64,000 bases of DNA, taken from Himantopus leucocephalus (lineage: Eukaryota; Chordata; Aves; Charadriiformes; Recurvirostridae). The stretch's first letter is position 1. Every line of letters starts with the position of its first letter. The stretch spans positions 108,468,349 through 108,532,348 of the forward strand of contig RSEF01000003.1 of NCBI GenBank assembly GCA_003993805.1, given 5' to 3'. The notes beneath the pieces are model-generated. The model was not told the DNA's origin, did no database searches, and was given only the letters and a program-made list of their open reading frames with translations. Shown here one piece after another: positions 12,491-23,816 of this stretch. Both the position numbers and the translations under genes were made by a program.

Positions 12491-14306
12491 GCTATGACAG
12501 ATACAATAAATCACACACTCATGGTAAAAGGCACTGAATAACTTGGTTGCTGCTTGCGCCTTCACAATTCAACACCTTCATTGCAAATGGTAGTTGGATG
12601 ACTCTTGTTTGCAACCCAAATTGCATATGCATCATTGATAGCAACATGGATAACCCTTCTAGTTTGGGCAGAAGAGTTTATTTGGTACACTTCTGGCTGC
12701 TGTGGACAGAGAAGGAAAAAAACAAAACATAACCCCACACACTGGAAAATTCAGTGTTAAATTTGTAACTCATGCAGGATATTATTTTTACTTCTGCAGT
12801 GGAAGGAAAAGAGATAATTTAGCATTAATTAGTCTTAATCACCTTCTCTGCTTCACTAAAAAGCCATGTTCATACTCTTTTCAATACTTAGCCTGGCTGG
12901 GATCTAAATAACTGTAAGAAATCTTGAACATTGCTTTAAACAGAACAGAGAATTCTGTAACCAACCTATAGGATTAACTTTGGTCTTCTTAGTCCTGATT
13001 ATGTGCATTAATCAGAACATCATTACTATTCTTATCAGCACTTTCTTAGAATTAACTATGACTGAAAGCTATCAAAACAGTTAATAAATAAAACCAGAAA
13101 TAATTATAACATTCTGGAATGTTTGAGCCCCATTATGACCCTTTGCCAAGGGAACTGCTGGGTAATATACTATAGCTCTGCAAGAAACATTTCATCTACG
13201 GAGGGAACAGAAATCATAAATCTTTCTTCATATACGCCAAGGAAAATAATTGCTTGCTTTTTTAAATTTTTTTTTTAATTTCTCCTACCATGGTTTGTAT
13301 ATCTATGATATCTGACATTGAAGCTATAAGTCATTTATCAAAGGCAGAGAGAAATTATAGGAAAGGAAGGACAACATTCTAGCTTTAAAGTGCTAATGTA
13401 TAGATGCTTTCTGTAGTTTGTGCCAATTTTACTGAATAGTAAGAGAAATACCACTTCATGTTTCCTTGGTTACAAATCTCTCTACTTAAGGCATTAGAAT
13501 TTGAAAGTCAAGCACAGAGTAGAAACATGCAGTTTAATATAGTCCAGGCTGAATTTCTGAATCTCTTTCTAGAACAGGGTAAAATATATTTCTGTGTTGA
13601 ATCTCAGTCAGTGAGATCCTCATTCTTCACAAATCAGGGGTCTAAGCATTTCCATTAAGATTAATGTCAGAGAATATAGAAATGGAGCTGCCAAGGTTTT
13701 CTGCCTTTTTGGATGATCTGCATGTTTTCAGATGTTCTTTCCTAGTCACTACTCTTCCCAATGGGTCCAACTTGTCATACCACTGTTCCAAAGTGAACTT
13801 TAATCAACTTCTTGCTGTAGCAGAAGTAGATGAAAACATGATCAACCCTCTGTCTGAGACAGCAGGATAGTTTTGGTGTGATCACGGAAATAGATAGCCA
13901 AATTAGGAAAACAACTTGTAGAACATGAAGAAGTCCCACCCAAAGTGTCCAGAAGTGTCCAGAACAAGAAGATTGTGAGCACCAACAATAGTGAAGCAAA
14001 TCAGAAACTAACAGCAAATCAGAAAACAAATGGTCTGATCATCAACAAGGTGTCCTTTAGTCAGTCCTACAGCTAAGAACACTGAAGAGTACTGGGATAA
14101 CCAAAGGTGGCTGAAAAAATGCTCCAGAGAGGAAGGTCCCACAACCATGCACCAGGATCCGGGGCCATTTCTCCATCCTTTGGGGAACCCATGGAGCAGA
14201 GAAGAACCCAGGGGAGCCTCACAACCCTGCAGCAGGACTATGCACAGCACAGCAGGAACCACTATGCTCACCAGCAAGCCTCCCTGCAGGACTGCACTAT
14301 AGGGCA
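12491..14306. other. Intergenic stretch; unusual block before the CR1 at 14307
   Basis: Mostly AT-rich unrecognised sequence. A 10-bp tandem duplication (AGTGTCCAGA twice) lies near 13937-13960. From about 14110 to 14306 the composition changes to GC-rich text (for example 'atggagcagagaagaaccca') that does not look like CR1 and could be a piece of another retroelement. I could not name it. Confidence 0.5.
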
Positions 14307-14741
14307 ATGAAGCTGGTGAAGGGTCTTGAGAGTAAGTCTTGTGAGGAGCAGATGATGGACGTGGGGTTGTTTAGCCTGGAGAAAAGGAGGCTGAGGGGAG
14401 ACCTTATTGCTCTCTACAACTACATGAAAGGAGGTTGTAGAGAGGTGGGTGTTGGTCTCTTCTCACAAGTTACAACCAAATAGGACAAGAGGAAATGGCC
14501 TCAAGTTGCACCAGGGGAGGTTTAGGTTAGACACCAGGAAAAACTTCTACACTGAAAGGGTTATCAAAGACTGGAACAGGCTACCCAGGGAAGTGGTTGA
14601 ATTGCCATCCTTGGATGTATTTAAAAGCTGCCTAGGTATGGTGCTCCGGGACATGGTTTAGAAGCAGGCCTGGTGGAGTTACATAACTGTTGGATTTGTT
14701 GATCTTAAAGGTCTTTTCCAGCCACAATGATTCTATGATCT
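14307..14741 (+). mobile_element. CR1 LINE, 3'-terminal fragment
   Basis: A 5'-truncated CR1 starting at the codons for KLVKGLE and continuing through [52 protein letters not shown] and the ORF end VLRDMV-stop at 14661. A short 3' UTR follows ('gatcttaaaggtcttttcca'), and the terminal repeat 'atgattctatgatc' is at about 14728-14741. The frame is broken once near 14480, where a TAG follows the codons for QVTTK. It belongs to the lineage ending in L-R-D-M-V. Confidence 0.93.
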
Positions 14742-15926
14742 CTCGGGTGGAACAAGGAGGTTGTGTAGGACCCTCTATGTCAACCCAGCTGGCTCTTCTT
14801 CCTCCATGCACCATCTCTACCACAGCACAGGGAAGTCATGTAATTAATAAAACTGCATGTATCTGTGATTGAAGTGCTTTAGTATGCACATCTATTTACC
14901 CTCCACACTGTCATTTGATATTATATATGACATACGTAGGTTGGACTTACTGGGGCAAAGGGGAGTCAGGGGAAGCAGGTCTTATACAATGGCAATCTTG
15001 AGTAATCTAGTGGAAATGGAAATGGATGGTGACACACTACTTTGATCCTTTTTGGAGTTGAATACTATTGAACAGCACTAAGATCTGAGTGAGGAAACTG
15101 CAAAATGTGCTGACATTATGAGTGCTTGCACTTTGAGAGGAAGAACAGACAATTTAGAGAGATCTTTTCACTGTTATTGTCTACATTAACACTATCTCTT
15201 TAATAGAAACTAAATTTTTTCCACTTTTTTCATAGAAATTATTTTAATTATTTTTTATTTAGATGCAAAAAACAATTAAAAAGTTTCTAGGATTCTACAT
15301 GATTTAGCTAAAGTATGTAATTCAGCAGGGACAAAATGCCAAATGAAATGGAAATTATCAGTGTGTCGTAAAACAATCTGCCCTTTACTTATCTAGCTGA
15401 CCCTTACATGTTGGCTGCCGAGTGCTGAGCATTATCTTTGAGCCCCCAGTATCTTATTGGCATTTGTAGCCCTGTGCAGAGAGCAGTAATTTGCAGTAAA
15501 TCTCCTCAAACAGGGTTATATTCAGAATGAATTCTTATCTGAATAGTGCAGTGAATACTGATGATAAAACATCAAGCTTTCATGCTTGCCAATAAGAGAC
15601 CAACTATTGCATAACTTCTCTCCAAAAGATAAAGGCCAAATCAACAGGTAGTAAAAAGAAAAAAGAAGAAATATAGCTGAAGGACTAGTACCTAGGAAGA
15701 ACTAAAAGAAAAAAAAAACCCACCACAAGAGATAATTACTTAAAAAACAGCAATATCCTTTTGTTCTCTTGATTCCCCTTTTTTTCTTCCATGTTTGACG
15801 TGACAAATCAATCCTCTAACAACAGCACACATACCCTTTGTACCATTCTGGGTCTTTGGCTTCGCATACACCCAGAAGAACAAATGCCTTCTGATCCCAC
15901 TAACAAGTAGCTTGACTATTTCATTC
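14742..15926. other. Gene-poor stretch, nothing recognised
   Basis: AT-rich DNA with A/T runs near 15215-15290 and 15705-15720. No gene or named repeat was found. Confidence 0.6.
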
Positions 15927-16850
15927 ACTGGTGGTGAATGGAGTTAAATCCAGTTGGCGGCCAGNNNNNNNNNNNNNNNNNNNNNNNNNNNNNNNNNNNN
16001 NNNNNNNNNNNNNNNNNNNNNNNNNNNNNNNNNNNNNNNNNNNNNNNNNNNNNNNNNNNNNNNNCAAGGCCAAGTGCAAAGTCCTGCATGTGGGTCAGGG
16101 AAATCCCATGTATAAATACAGGCTGAGAGGAGAACGGCTTGAGAGCAGCCCTCAGGAGAAGGACTTGGGGGTCTTGGTTGATAAGAAGCTCAACATGAGC
16201 CAGCAACACACGCTTGCAGCCCTGGTGGCCAGACGCATCCTGGGCTGCATCAAAAGAAGTGTGGCCAGCAGGTCAAGGGAGGTGATTCTGCCCTTCTCCT
16301 CTGCTCTCATGAGACCCCACCCGCAGCACTGTGTCCAGCTCTGGAGCCCTCAACATAAGAAGGACATGGACCTGTTGGAATGGGTCCAGAGGAGGGCCAT
16401 GAAGATGATCAGAGGGTTGGAGCACCTCTCCTACGAGGACAGGCTGAGAGAGTGGGGGTTGTTCAGCCTGGAGGAGAGAAGGCTGCGGAGGGACCTTATA
16501 GCAGCCTTCCAGTATCTGAAGGGGGGGTACAAAAAGGCAGGGGAAGGATTTTTTATAAGGGCATGTAGTGATAGGATGAAGGGTAATGCCTTCAAACTGG
16601 AAGAGGGGAGACTTAGGATAGATATATGGAAGAAATGTTTCACTCTGAGGATGGTGAGGCACTGGAACAGGTTGCCCAGGGAAGGTGTGGAAGCTCCATC
16701 CCTGGAAGTGTTCAAGATCAAGCTGGATGGGGCTTTGAGCAACCTGGTCTAGTGGCAGGTGTCCCTGTGCATGGCAGGGGGGTTGAAACTAGATGATCTT
16801 TAAGGTCCCTTCCAACCCAAACCATTCTAGGATTCTGCGATTCTATGATT
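15927..16850 (+). mobile_element. CR1 LINE, young-looking 3' half with an assembly gap
   Basis: The element starts abruptly at the codons for VVNGVKSSWRP, which lie just before the reverse transcriptase catalytic motif region. A 100-N gap follows at 15965-16064. After the gap the ORF is open without a stop from KAKCKVLHVGQ (about 16066) to the natural end LDGALSNLV-stop at 16750-16752, about 228 codons. It passes EKDLGVLVDKKLNMSQQ, SRSREVILPF, RPHPQHCVQLWSP, LFSLEERRLRRDLIAAFQYL and HWNRLPRE. A 3' UTR with GTGTCCCTGTGCATGGCAGG follows, and terminal repeats end near 16850. It lacks the 5' end (endonuclease and most of the palm), so it cannot be autonomous. It is the least decayed CR1 in the window. 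Confidence 0.95.
15965..16064. other. Assembly gap of 100 Ns inside CR1
   Basis: Exactly 100 Ns, a nominal gap length. In an ordinary CR1 ORF2 the distance between the flanking codons (SSWRP and KAKC) is about 70 residues, roughly 200 bases, so the gap hides more than 100 bases. It covers where the catalytic FADD-type motif should be. That the reading frame stays in phase across the Ns is chance. Confidence 0.9.
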
Positions 16851-19487
16851 CGCTGCATACATATCGGTTGCGTATAAACTGAACGCTGGTGGGTGCGTTG
16901 CTGCTGTAATATAATTGTAATGTTGTGTTGTGTTGTTGTAAGTGAATTTACAGAGAAAAACTGTAGTTAACTGCAGCTATTATTTAATTAATAATTATAT
17001 CATGTAAGCCATGTTATTTATTCTTAAGATAATATCTTAATGAAATTCTATAAGCCGGAGAATCCCCCCTATGTGCTGTACAGCAAAATATCATGTGGGC
17101 AGATGCACAGCAAATGTAACGTCAGTAGAAGCACACACCACTTTGCACTTCTGTACTTAGTTTTATCCAACACTAATGAAGCTTTGTAGAACTCCTACAG
17201 AGTAATTATTACATCCATTATGCAGAGGGGAGGAATTGAAGCATAAATAAGCAACAGAACTAATTTTAAAGTCTGCAGTGATGGCCTAAATGACCTCTTA
17301 CTGAGTGGGAGTTTTAGGAATGATTTAATTAGAGGTGAACTGGGTCAAGGCCAAGTGTTTTTGAAAGTCTCACGATACCTTTTCTAGCTCAAGGTCAAGC
17401 AGAGAACAGAAGTCAAGAGAAGGCCCTCCTTCTAGTCCTTTAATTTATTTTGAATGCATACCATACTCATAAACAGTCAATCACACTCTTCCTCCTAGAT
17501 GATAACTTTCCCGTCAGGAGCAACACAGACTAAAAAAGGGGAAAATTGGTTAGTTCCACAGTTTGGGGGGGAAGGGGGGGCGGGGGCAGTCAGCTAGACA
17601 GAGAGGTGTAATAGTAGTTCGATTCTTGAAAGCATTTCAGTAATTCAGATATTCAGTGCTTTGTCTACAGTATGTCGGTGTACAGGACACTCTTCACCCA
17701 TTTCAAAAGGACTATTTTCCATGAACCTCATTTTTATTAGGGCAACCTGTCAAGCCACCATTTTAACAACATATTTTCATAGCACGATTAGGCAGTTTGC
17801 TTACTTTCAAATTCTGAAATGTCTTTTTAGAAGAGGTAGGGTTTTTTCTTTTTATTTAATGGTATGAAAATTTTTGTCAGAAGCTAAATAAAAGCTCTCA
17901 AAATTGCTCCTGGATGAACTGGGGAATTTTGTTTTCTTGGGCAATATTTCAAGAATAATCTTGAAGATATTAAAATTAGGGGTGCTTATCACATTATAAC
18001 AAAAATTAAGACTCTTGAAAATGTTGACTTTATGAAGCAATGTAACTGAAAAATCAGGAAATAGCGATACAACTGACGAGTGCCACAAGATGGCAGTGTT
18101 TTATGCCACTGGATTTACTCTAAGTGTCCTAAAACAATAAATAGACTAACAAGAGATTATAAAACCAGTAAAGGATGCATATATAGGCTTATTAAAATAA
18201 AATGAATAGTAATAAACAAACAGGAAATATAAAAAAGTTAGCTAAATAGCAGATTCAGTAGAAATAAGGTAGAACTCATTCAGCAATGACACATCTGCTC
18301 CAGTGTTACCAGGAGGAGGACAGAGGCTGGAAGTAAAGGCAGCTGGTCTGGTTCAAATTAAGAAAGAACACATCGACATGATTACCTAGAATTTAAACTT
18401 TTACTGTAAATCTTCAGGTTCAAGAAATAATATTTAACTGTCCCCACAGCTTTTCTCAACCTTTTTCTTTTCTTTGAAAGATAAAATTTATCTACACTGA
18501 TTATTATGGTCAGAAAAAAGATATTTTACAAGAGAAAGGAGCATGGCCACTTGTGCAGAATATGTATATTAACATCATTTGCAGCTCTAAAAATAATTTT
18601 ACTCAAGCTTCTCAGGACAACATCATGACACAAAGTACCATATTTTGATCCTGGGGAACAGGAATTTGTTTCATGTTGGGAGAAAGGAGGATCAAAAGAG
18701 CTTCTCAGGCACACAGGCACACCCAATCCACTCAGTTTGGTATTGCTGGTTGAAACTTAAGACAGCTGATGTTTATTCAGACCTAAAAAATTGTGGCTCT
18801 TCTGTTAGTCAGTTGCTCCATAAAGTTCAGGTAGCTTTCTTCTCCACATTCCTGCATGAATGTCAAGATCAATTTTACCTGGGAGGACATGTCCTACACC
18901 TTCTCTGCATTCCTCAGGGAACAGATTGTTCCCAAAGCCATATGGAAGAAGGCCTTCATTTCCACTGACTTCAGTGGGAAAATGTAGGCAAATAAATCTT
19001 TGTCTGATCGGCAGGCTTGAGTTCAACATACAAGTCCTGCTGGGGATCATGTCACACAATTAATATACAGCCTGTCTTTATATCAATACAGATGAAGGGA
19101 AAATTTCTTACTTGTGGGAAAATGTCTAACTACAATATTCTTTTCAGGCACATCTTTGAAAGACAGGCTCAGGACATTTGTCTCTGAGTTTGTCATCAGA
19201 AGTAGATCTGTGTCTTCACATAAAGCCAAAGATAATAGAAAAGTCCCTGATGAATTTGAAGAAATCTCTAAAATTTGTCCCTTTTTGGATTATTTAAATA
19301 TTACCATTATTTTTTCTATTTCTATATTTGGAACATGCAAGAAAAGAAAATGCTTAGATACAAAATAACATTGCATATACGGCAATATCGCCTCAACAAA
19401 AAACCTTAAAATTTTATAAGCACTGCAAGGAGCCTTTCTAAAAAGTATTTATTTGTTCATTTAAAACATTTTCCATCCTCTTCTTAA
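16851..19487. other. Gene-poor stretch with a G-quadruplex motif
   Basis: AT-rich unrecognised DNA. An isolated G-rich tract lies at 17565-17586. Text near 18965-18985 (CCACTGACTTCAGTGGGAAA) resembles an old amniote interspersed repeat. No exon is supported. Confidence 0.55.
17565..17586 (+). other. G-quadruplex-type tract
   Basis: Runs of 7, 7 and 5 Gs are separated by AA and C, in otherwise AT-rich DNA. The long runs can supply four G-triplets, so the tract satisfies the usual intramolecular quadruplex pattern. There is no nearby gene to tie it to. Confidence 0.8.
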
Positions 19488-19795
19488 TAGAATCATAGAA
19501 TCATTTAGGTTGGAAAAAACCTTTAAGATCATCGAGTCCAACCATTAACCTAACACTGCCAAGTTACCCCTAAACCATGTCCCTCAGCACCACGTCCACC
19601 CGTCTTTTAAATACCTCCAGGGATGGCGACTCCACCACTTCCCTGGGCAGCCTATTCCAATGCTTGACAACCCCTTCGGTGAAGAAAATTTTCCTAATAT
19701 CCAATCTAAACCTCCCCTGGTGAAACTTGAGGCCATTTCCTCTCATCCAATCACTTGTTACTTGGGAAAATAGATTGACACCCACACCACTACCC
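19488..19795 (-). mobile_element. CR1 LINE, 3'-terminal fragment
   Basis: Read on the minus strand from 19795 it gives [51 protein letters not shown] and the ORF end VLRDMV-stop at 19570. A 3' UTR follows ('gatcttaaaggttttttcca' style), and the terminal repeat (ATGATTCTATGATTCTA) reaches 19488. The 3' coding part is still open for about 75 codons, so it is fairly recent. Same lineage (ends L-R-D-M-V) as the copy at 14307. Confidence 0.94.
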
Positions 19796-22570
19796 ACCAT
19801 GCTGAAGTGCACGGGGATAGTCAGTCTTAAAAAACTATGACTCCATTGAGCAAAGGTCCACTCAGGCCCTACTATAGGAAAAAACCTTTGCAGCCATTAT
19901 TTTAGCAGCCTTCATAGAAGATGAAAGCAGAAAAAAGGGGAGTAGGATGAGGGATTTGGGGTATTGCAATCTGTTCAAGTCAGGAAATGAATAAAAAAGG
20001 TGAATCTTGGCAAAGAGTTTCTCAGCGTGGATCTTTATGTGTTTGCTGGGAAGGGAGAAGAGACAGCAGGGGGTAAAAAACAGACACAGTGTTTGGAAGA
20101 TTGGCTCAGGACCCTGAAATATGTGTTTGTAGTGAATTCCTGTTTCGCAGATAGTCCAGTCTTGTCATGTCTCTAAGCAACAAGATCTATAATACTGCAC
20201 TTGCACTAACACAGACTAAATTGCCTCAAATGTGAATAAATTTTAAGCCAGATCTGCATCTTTATTTACTGATTGCTTTATTATCACAGTAAGTAGGGCA
20301 ATAAATATTGTCATGGGTTTAGGACCCTCATAAAGCTTATTATTTTTCAGTATTCATATGAGAATAATATCTAGGAATTATTTATACTCGGAGTTCTGAG
20401 TAATGCTCAAAATTACCATGTGGGCAAGGTCTTCACCTGTAATATTCACCTCTCAATATTCTTCAGAGGTCAGTGATGGCAGAATGTAGAAATCTCTGGA
20501 TTATGGGATATTCAGTTGTGTTATGCTTTTATGTAAAAGATGCATTTTTTCCAGTGCTTGTGATCTGTATGACACTAGATGTTATAAATGAAATAAACTA
20601 TATCTAGAAATAACATGGATTGAATTATGCAAAAAGAAATATTTTGTCATTCCATGAGAAGCAGACTTCTAAATTTCCACATGCAAACATGAAGTATGTT
20701 ACCTGTATTCCAGGTGCTATAAAACATGGCACAAATTAGATTTAAATCTTTCTGGTAATTCATTACATTCTTCATAAAATGAGCAGGCAACATAAGACAA
20801 TATCTTAAAATGGGAAATTAATGTTTTGGACATTAGAAACCAGTGAGTGTATTTATAGGACTTGAAAATTGGACTTTTTTTTTGCATTTTTATATTTTTG
20901 CATTTTTAAGGTCACTAAAAGCATTTCAAAATGACTGAATAAGTCTACTACAAATGATCAAATTTTACAGCATAGAAACAACATGCTGTAACACAAACAA
21001 TAAAGAGAGGATAGCAATGAGCCAAATGTCGCATTAAAAAGGTGTGAATTTGGCCATCATAATAAGGTTGAAGAAAGAATATTGGTCATGCGACGTTCAT
21101 GCCGAAGTAGATGTATAGCAACAACATGCTAACCTGGTAACATCTGAGGCCTACACGTAACTGATAAAAATTGATATATGATCTTATATACCTGGAGAAG
21201 GTTCAGCGCATTTACCTTACTTGACAAAGTCTCTTTCATTGACAGTTTTCTCTGAACTGGATAGTCTTGTTAAATAATTCTAAAAATAAATTTTACTTCA
21301 GATGATTGCTTAGACTTCATAAAATATTCTCTCTCCTATACATTTAATAAGTGGCATAATATAGGAATGGGATTCAAATCCAAATTTGGACATCCTCAGT
21401 TCAATTCCATCACTGCAAAAATTACCATCTGTTGCTATTTAAGAAATGACATAGGACTTGTCGAAGACTTTTGGTTTTGTAGTGGTTGTTGGGGGTAAGG
21501 TATGATGCTCTGGGGCATCTCATACACCATTACCTACCTATACGCAGGAGCCAAATCAAGCTTTAAGTTTTGCCAACTATAACCAGATCTTTAGACACCA
21601 AGCACACATACAGATTCCCACACGTAGAAACCTAAGCATAGGTGTCTCTATCTGGAGCTGAATCCCGCCCTAGATATCTTTTCACAAGGACAGTAGAGAG
21701 CTGCTGATGTGGTTGCCCATACATTGGCATCTAGGATTGTTTGATACGTCTTACGAGTGTTTGATCTGGTCGCTACCTGTCACTCCAAAATGGCCTGGAT
21801 CACTTATGTCATATTTGACAAACCTCTTTCAATTCTTTCAAATACTAAAGGCAACGCAAAAAGCAGTGGATGCTTGTGTGTAAGCAAGTGAATGGAGGCT
21901 ATTTTGTGTTTATGAATCCCTTTACAACACAAAAAATGGCTCAGGAAGCACCTAACACCTATAATTTTTCCTGGCACTGAGTAGCTTTAAGATCCAATCT
22001 TTTTTTTTTTTTTCCCCTTCCTTTGTGGAATGTTTGACATAGTCTGGTCTCTGCTTCCAGATAGTTTAAATGGTATTCATCTGACCTATTTTAGACATCT
22101 TCATCTGATCAGGTCTCCGCAGACTAATTTTATACTCAAGGAGACTACGACACATTTCTAGACTGCAATTAAACTCATCCTAAAGTATGTGGCTAAAATA
22201 GGTCAGATGAATCATATGCCCATTTCTCTTCATTGTCTATAAAGTATGGCTAGTTCAGATGTAGACAACTGAAGTTAGGTCAGATGAATCATGTAATATG
22301 GTATCCCTCAAGGACACAGTTGGAGGGAGGAGTTACATTCCTTCTGAAGTGACCTGTTACCATGTTGTCTGTGGTTGTCAGAAGTTGGAAACATTAATTT
22401 TACTTACATATTTTTATAAGGTATGATTGCCATTTCACATGTTCTTATTATTTATGTCTCAACATATGAAGTTTCACACTGAGAAAATAGGTATATGATT
22501 ATCAATCCTTGACTGAGCATTTTTGATCACCCAAGAATTTTAAACTGGTTTGGACTAAAAACAGGCAGAT
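19796..22570. other. Gene-poor stretch
   Basis: AT-rich DNA without recognisable exons. It contains the inverted/direct repeat cluster at 22075-22292 (listed separately), a T-run at about 21999-22013, and a possible old-repeat remnant near 21625-21670 (AACCTAAGCATAGGTGTCT). Confidence 0.55.
22075..22292. repeat. 20-bp perfect inverted repeat plus a third direct copy
   Basis: Bases 22075-22094 (attcatctgacctattttag) are the exact reverse complement of 22193-22212, separated by 98 bases. The core of the right arm (TAGGTCAGATGAATCAT, 22199-22215) recurs in direct orientation at 22276-22292. Both direct copies are preceded by a related TAAAGTATG-GGCTA block, as expected from a partial local duplication. 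The arms could form a hairpin. No transposase or flanking target duplication was seen. Confidence 0.85.
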
Positions 22571-22870
22571 AATCATAAAATCATAGAATCAGAGTCATAG
22601 AATGGTTTAGGTCAGAAGGGCCCTTAAAGATCACCATGTTCCAACCCACCTGCCATGGGCAGGGACACCTCCCACTAGACCAGGTTGCTGAAAGCCCCAT
22701 CCAGCCTGGCCTTGAGTACTTCCAGGGATGGGGCACGCAGAGCTTCCCTGGGCAACCTGTTCCCGTGTCTCACCACCCTCAGAGTGAAAAATTTCTTCCT
22801 GATATCTAATCTAAATCTCCCCTCCTTTAGTTTGAAGCCATTACCCCCTGTCCTATCACTACATGCCCTT
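22571..22870 (-). mobile_element. CR1 LINE, 3'-terminal fragment
   Basis: On the minus strand it reads [60 protein letters not shown]-stop (stop at 22675). The CR1 3' UTR and ATTCTATGA-type terminal repeat follow, reaching about 22571. The coding part is open from about 22870 to the stop. Lineage ends in L/F-S-N-L-V, like the copy at 15927. Confidence 0.94.
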
Positions 22871-23343
22871 GCTTTCATGGAGTTAGTCTTCAACATATGA
22901 TAAAAAATTTATGTTGGCTTTATGTCTTTCTGCCATCTTTATGCTGAACATGGGAGAATGGCAAGCATTTGAGGGAGTATCAAGTGGATCAGATAGACAA
23001 TGACTTACTATGCATAAAACCTACCACTGCAAGGTTCGTGCTTCACATAAATTAATTAAAAGACACTTGAACATACACAGCTGGTTTATACTAGAATAAT
23101 TATTATTATCATGTGTCATGATGTTTTGATCTAGTGCTAGGAGTCCTAAACCTAAATTTACTATATCCTCTAAACAAAGACTGAGAGCTGAATAAGGCCT
23201 TGCTGGGATGAATATTTTACTAAACGATTGGTTCAGCATAGAAGAATCCCCTTCATTTTTGCCCCAATTCATCAGATCTTCACTTGTGAAAATACAATTC
23301 CTTGTGAAGCTGGATTGTAAGCATATCAGTCAAATTATGGGAG

Positions 23344-23816
23344 TGTCATGGTTTAACCCCAGCCGGTAACTAAGCACCACGCAGCTGCTTGCTCACTTTC
23401 CCCACAGTGGGATGAGGAGAGAATTGGAAGAGTAAAAGTGAGAAAACTCACGGGTTGAGATAAAGACATTTTAATAGGTAGAGCAAAAGCCGCACACGCA
23501 AGCAAAGCAAAGCAAGGAATTCATTCACTGCTGCCCATGGGCAGGCAGGTGTTCCGCCATCTCCAGGAAAGCAGGGCTCCATCACGCCTAACAGTTACTT
23601 GGGAAGACAAAATGCCCTAACTCCAAACGTCCCTCCTTCTTCCTTCTTCTTCCCCCAGATTTATATACTGAGCATGACGTCATGTGGTATGGAATATCCC
23701 TTTGGTCCATCTGGGCCAGCTGTCCCAGCAACACTGTTTTCAGGACAAACCCAAAACATAGCCCCATACTAGCTACTATGAAGAAAATTAACTCTACCCC
23801 AGCCAAAACCAGCACA
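23344..23816 (-). mobile_element. Solo LTR of an avian endogenous retrovirus, internally shortened
   Basis: On the plus strand the unit begins TGTCATGGTTTAACCCCAGC and ends CCAAAACCAGCACA, so both ends obey the TG...CA rule. Signals show that it is transcribed on the minus strand: a TATA box (tatataaat on minus, plus 23659-23667) next to a perfect cAMP-response-type TGACGTCA at 23675-23682, and an ATTAAA polyadenylation signal (plus 23470-23475) downstream. There is no internal retroviral sequence, so this is a solo LTR. About 473 bp remain; relatives I recall are longer between the 'ggtcca' and 'aacactgttttc' steps, suggesting an internal deletion near 23705-23735. The flanking bases GGGAG (left) and GGAAG (right) are an imperfect target duplication. 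The exact family name is not certain. Confidence 0.88.

Noticed and set aside
15931..16752. Apparent continuous 273-codon protein across the N gap
   Set aside because: It is CR1 ORF2, and the frame is carried through 100 nominal Ns by chance. The real sequence between the two ends is missing and probably longer.
23344..23816. A full retroviral provirus around the LTR
   Set aside because: No second LTR, primer-binding site or gag/pol/env text is found on either side, so only a solo LTR is supported.
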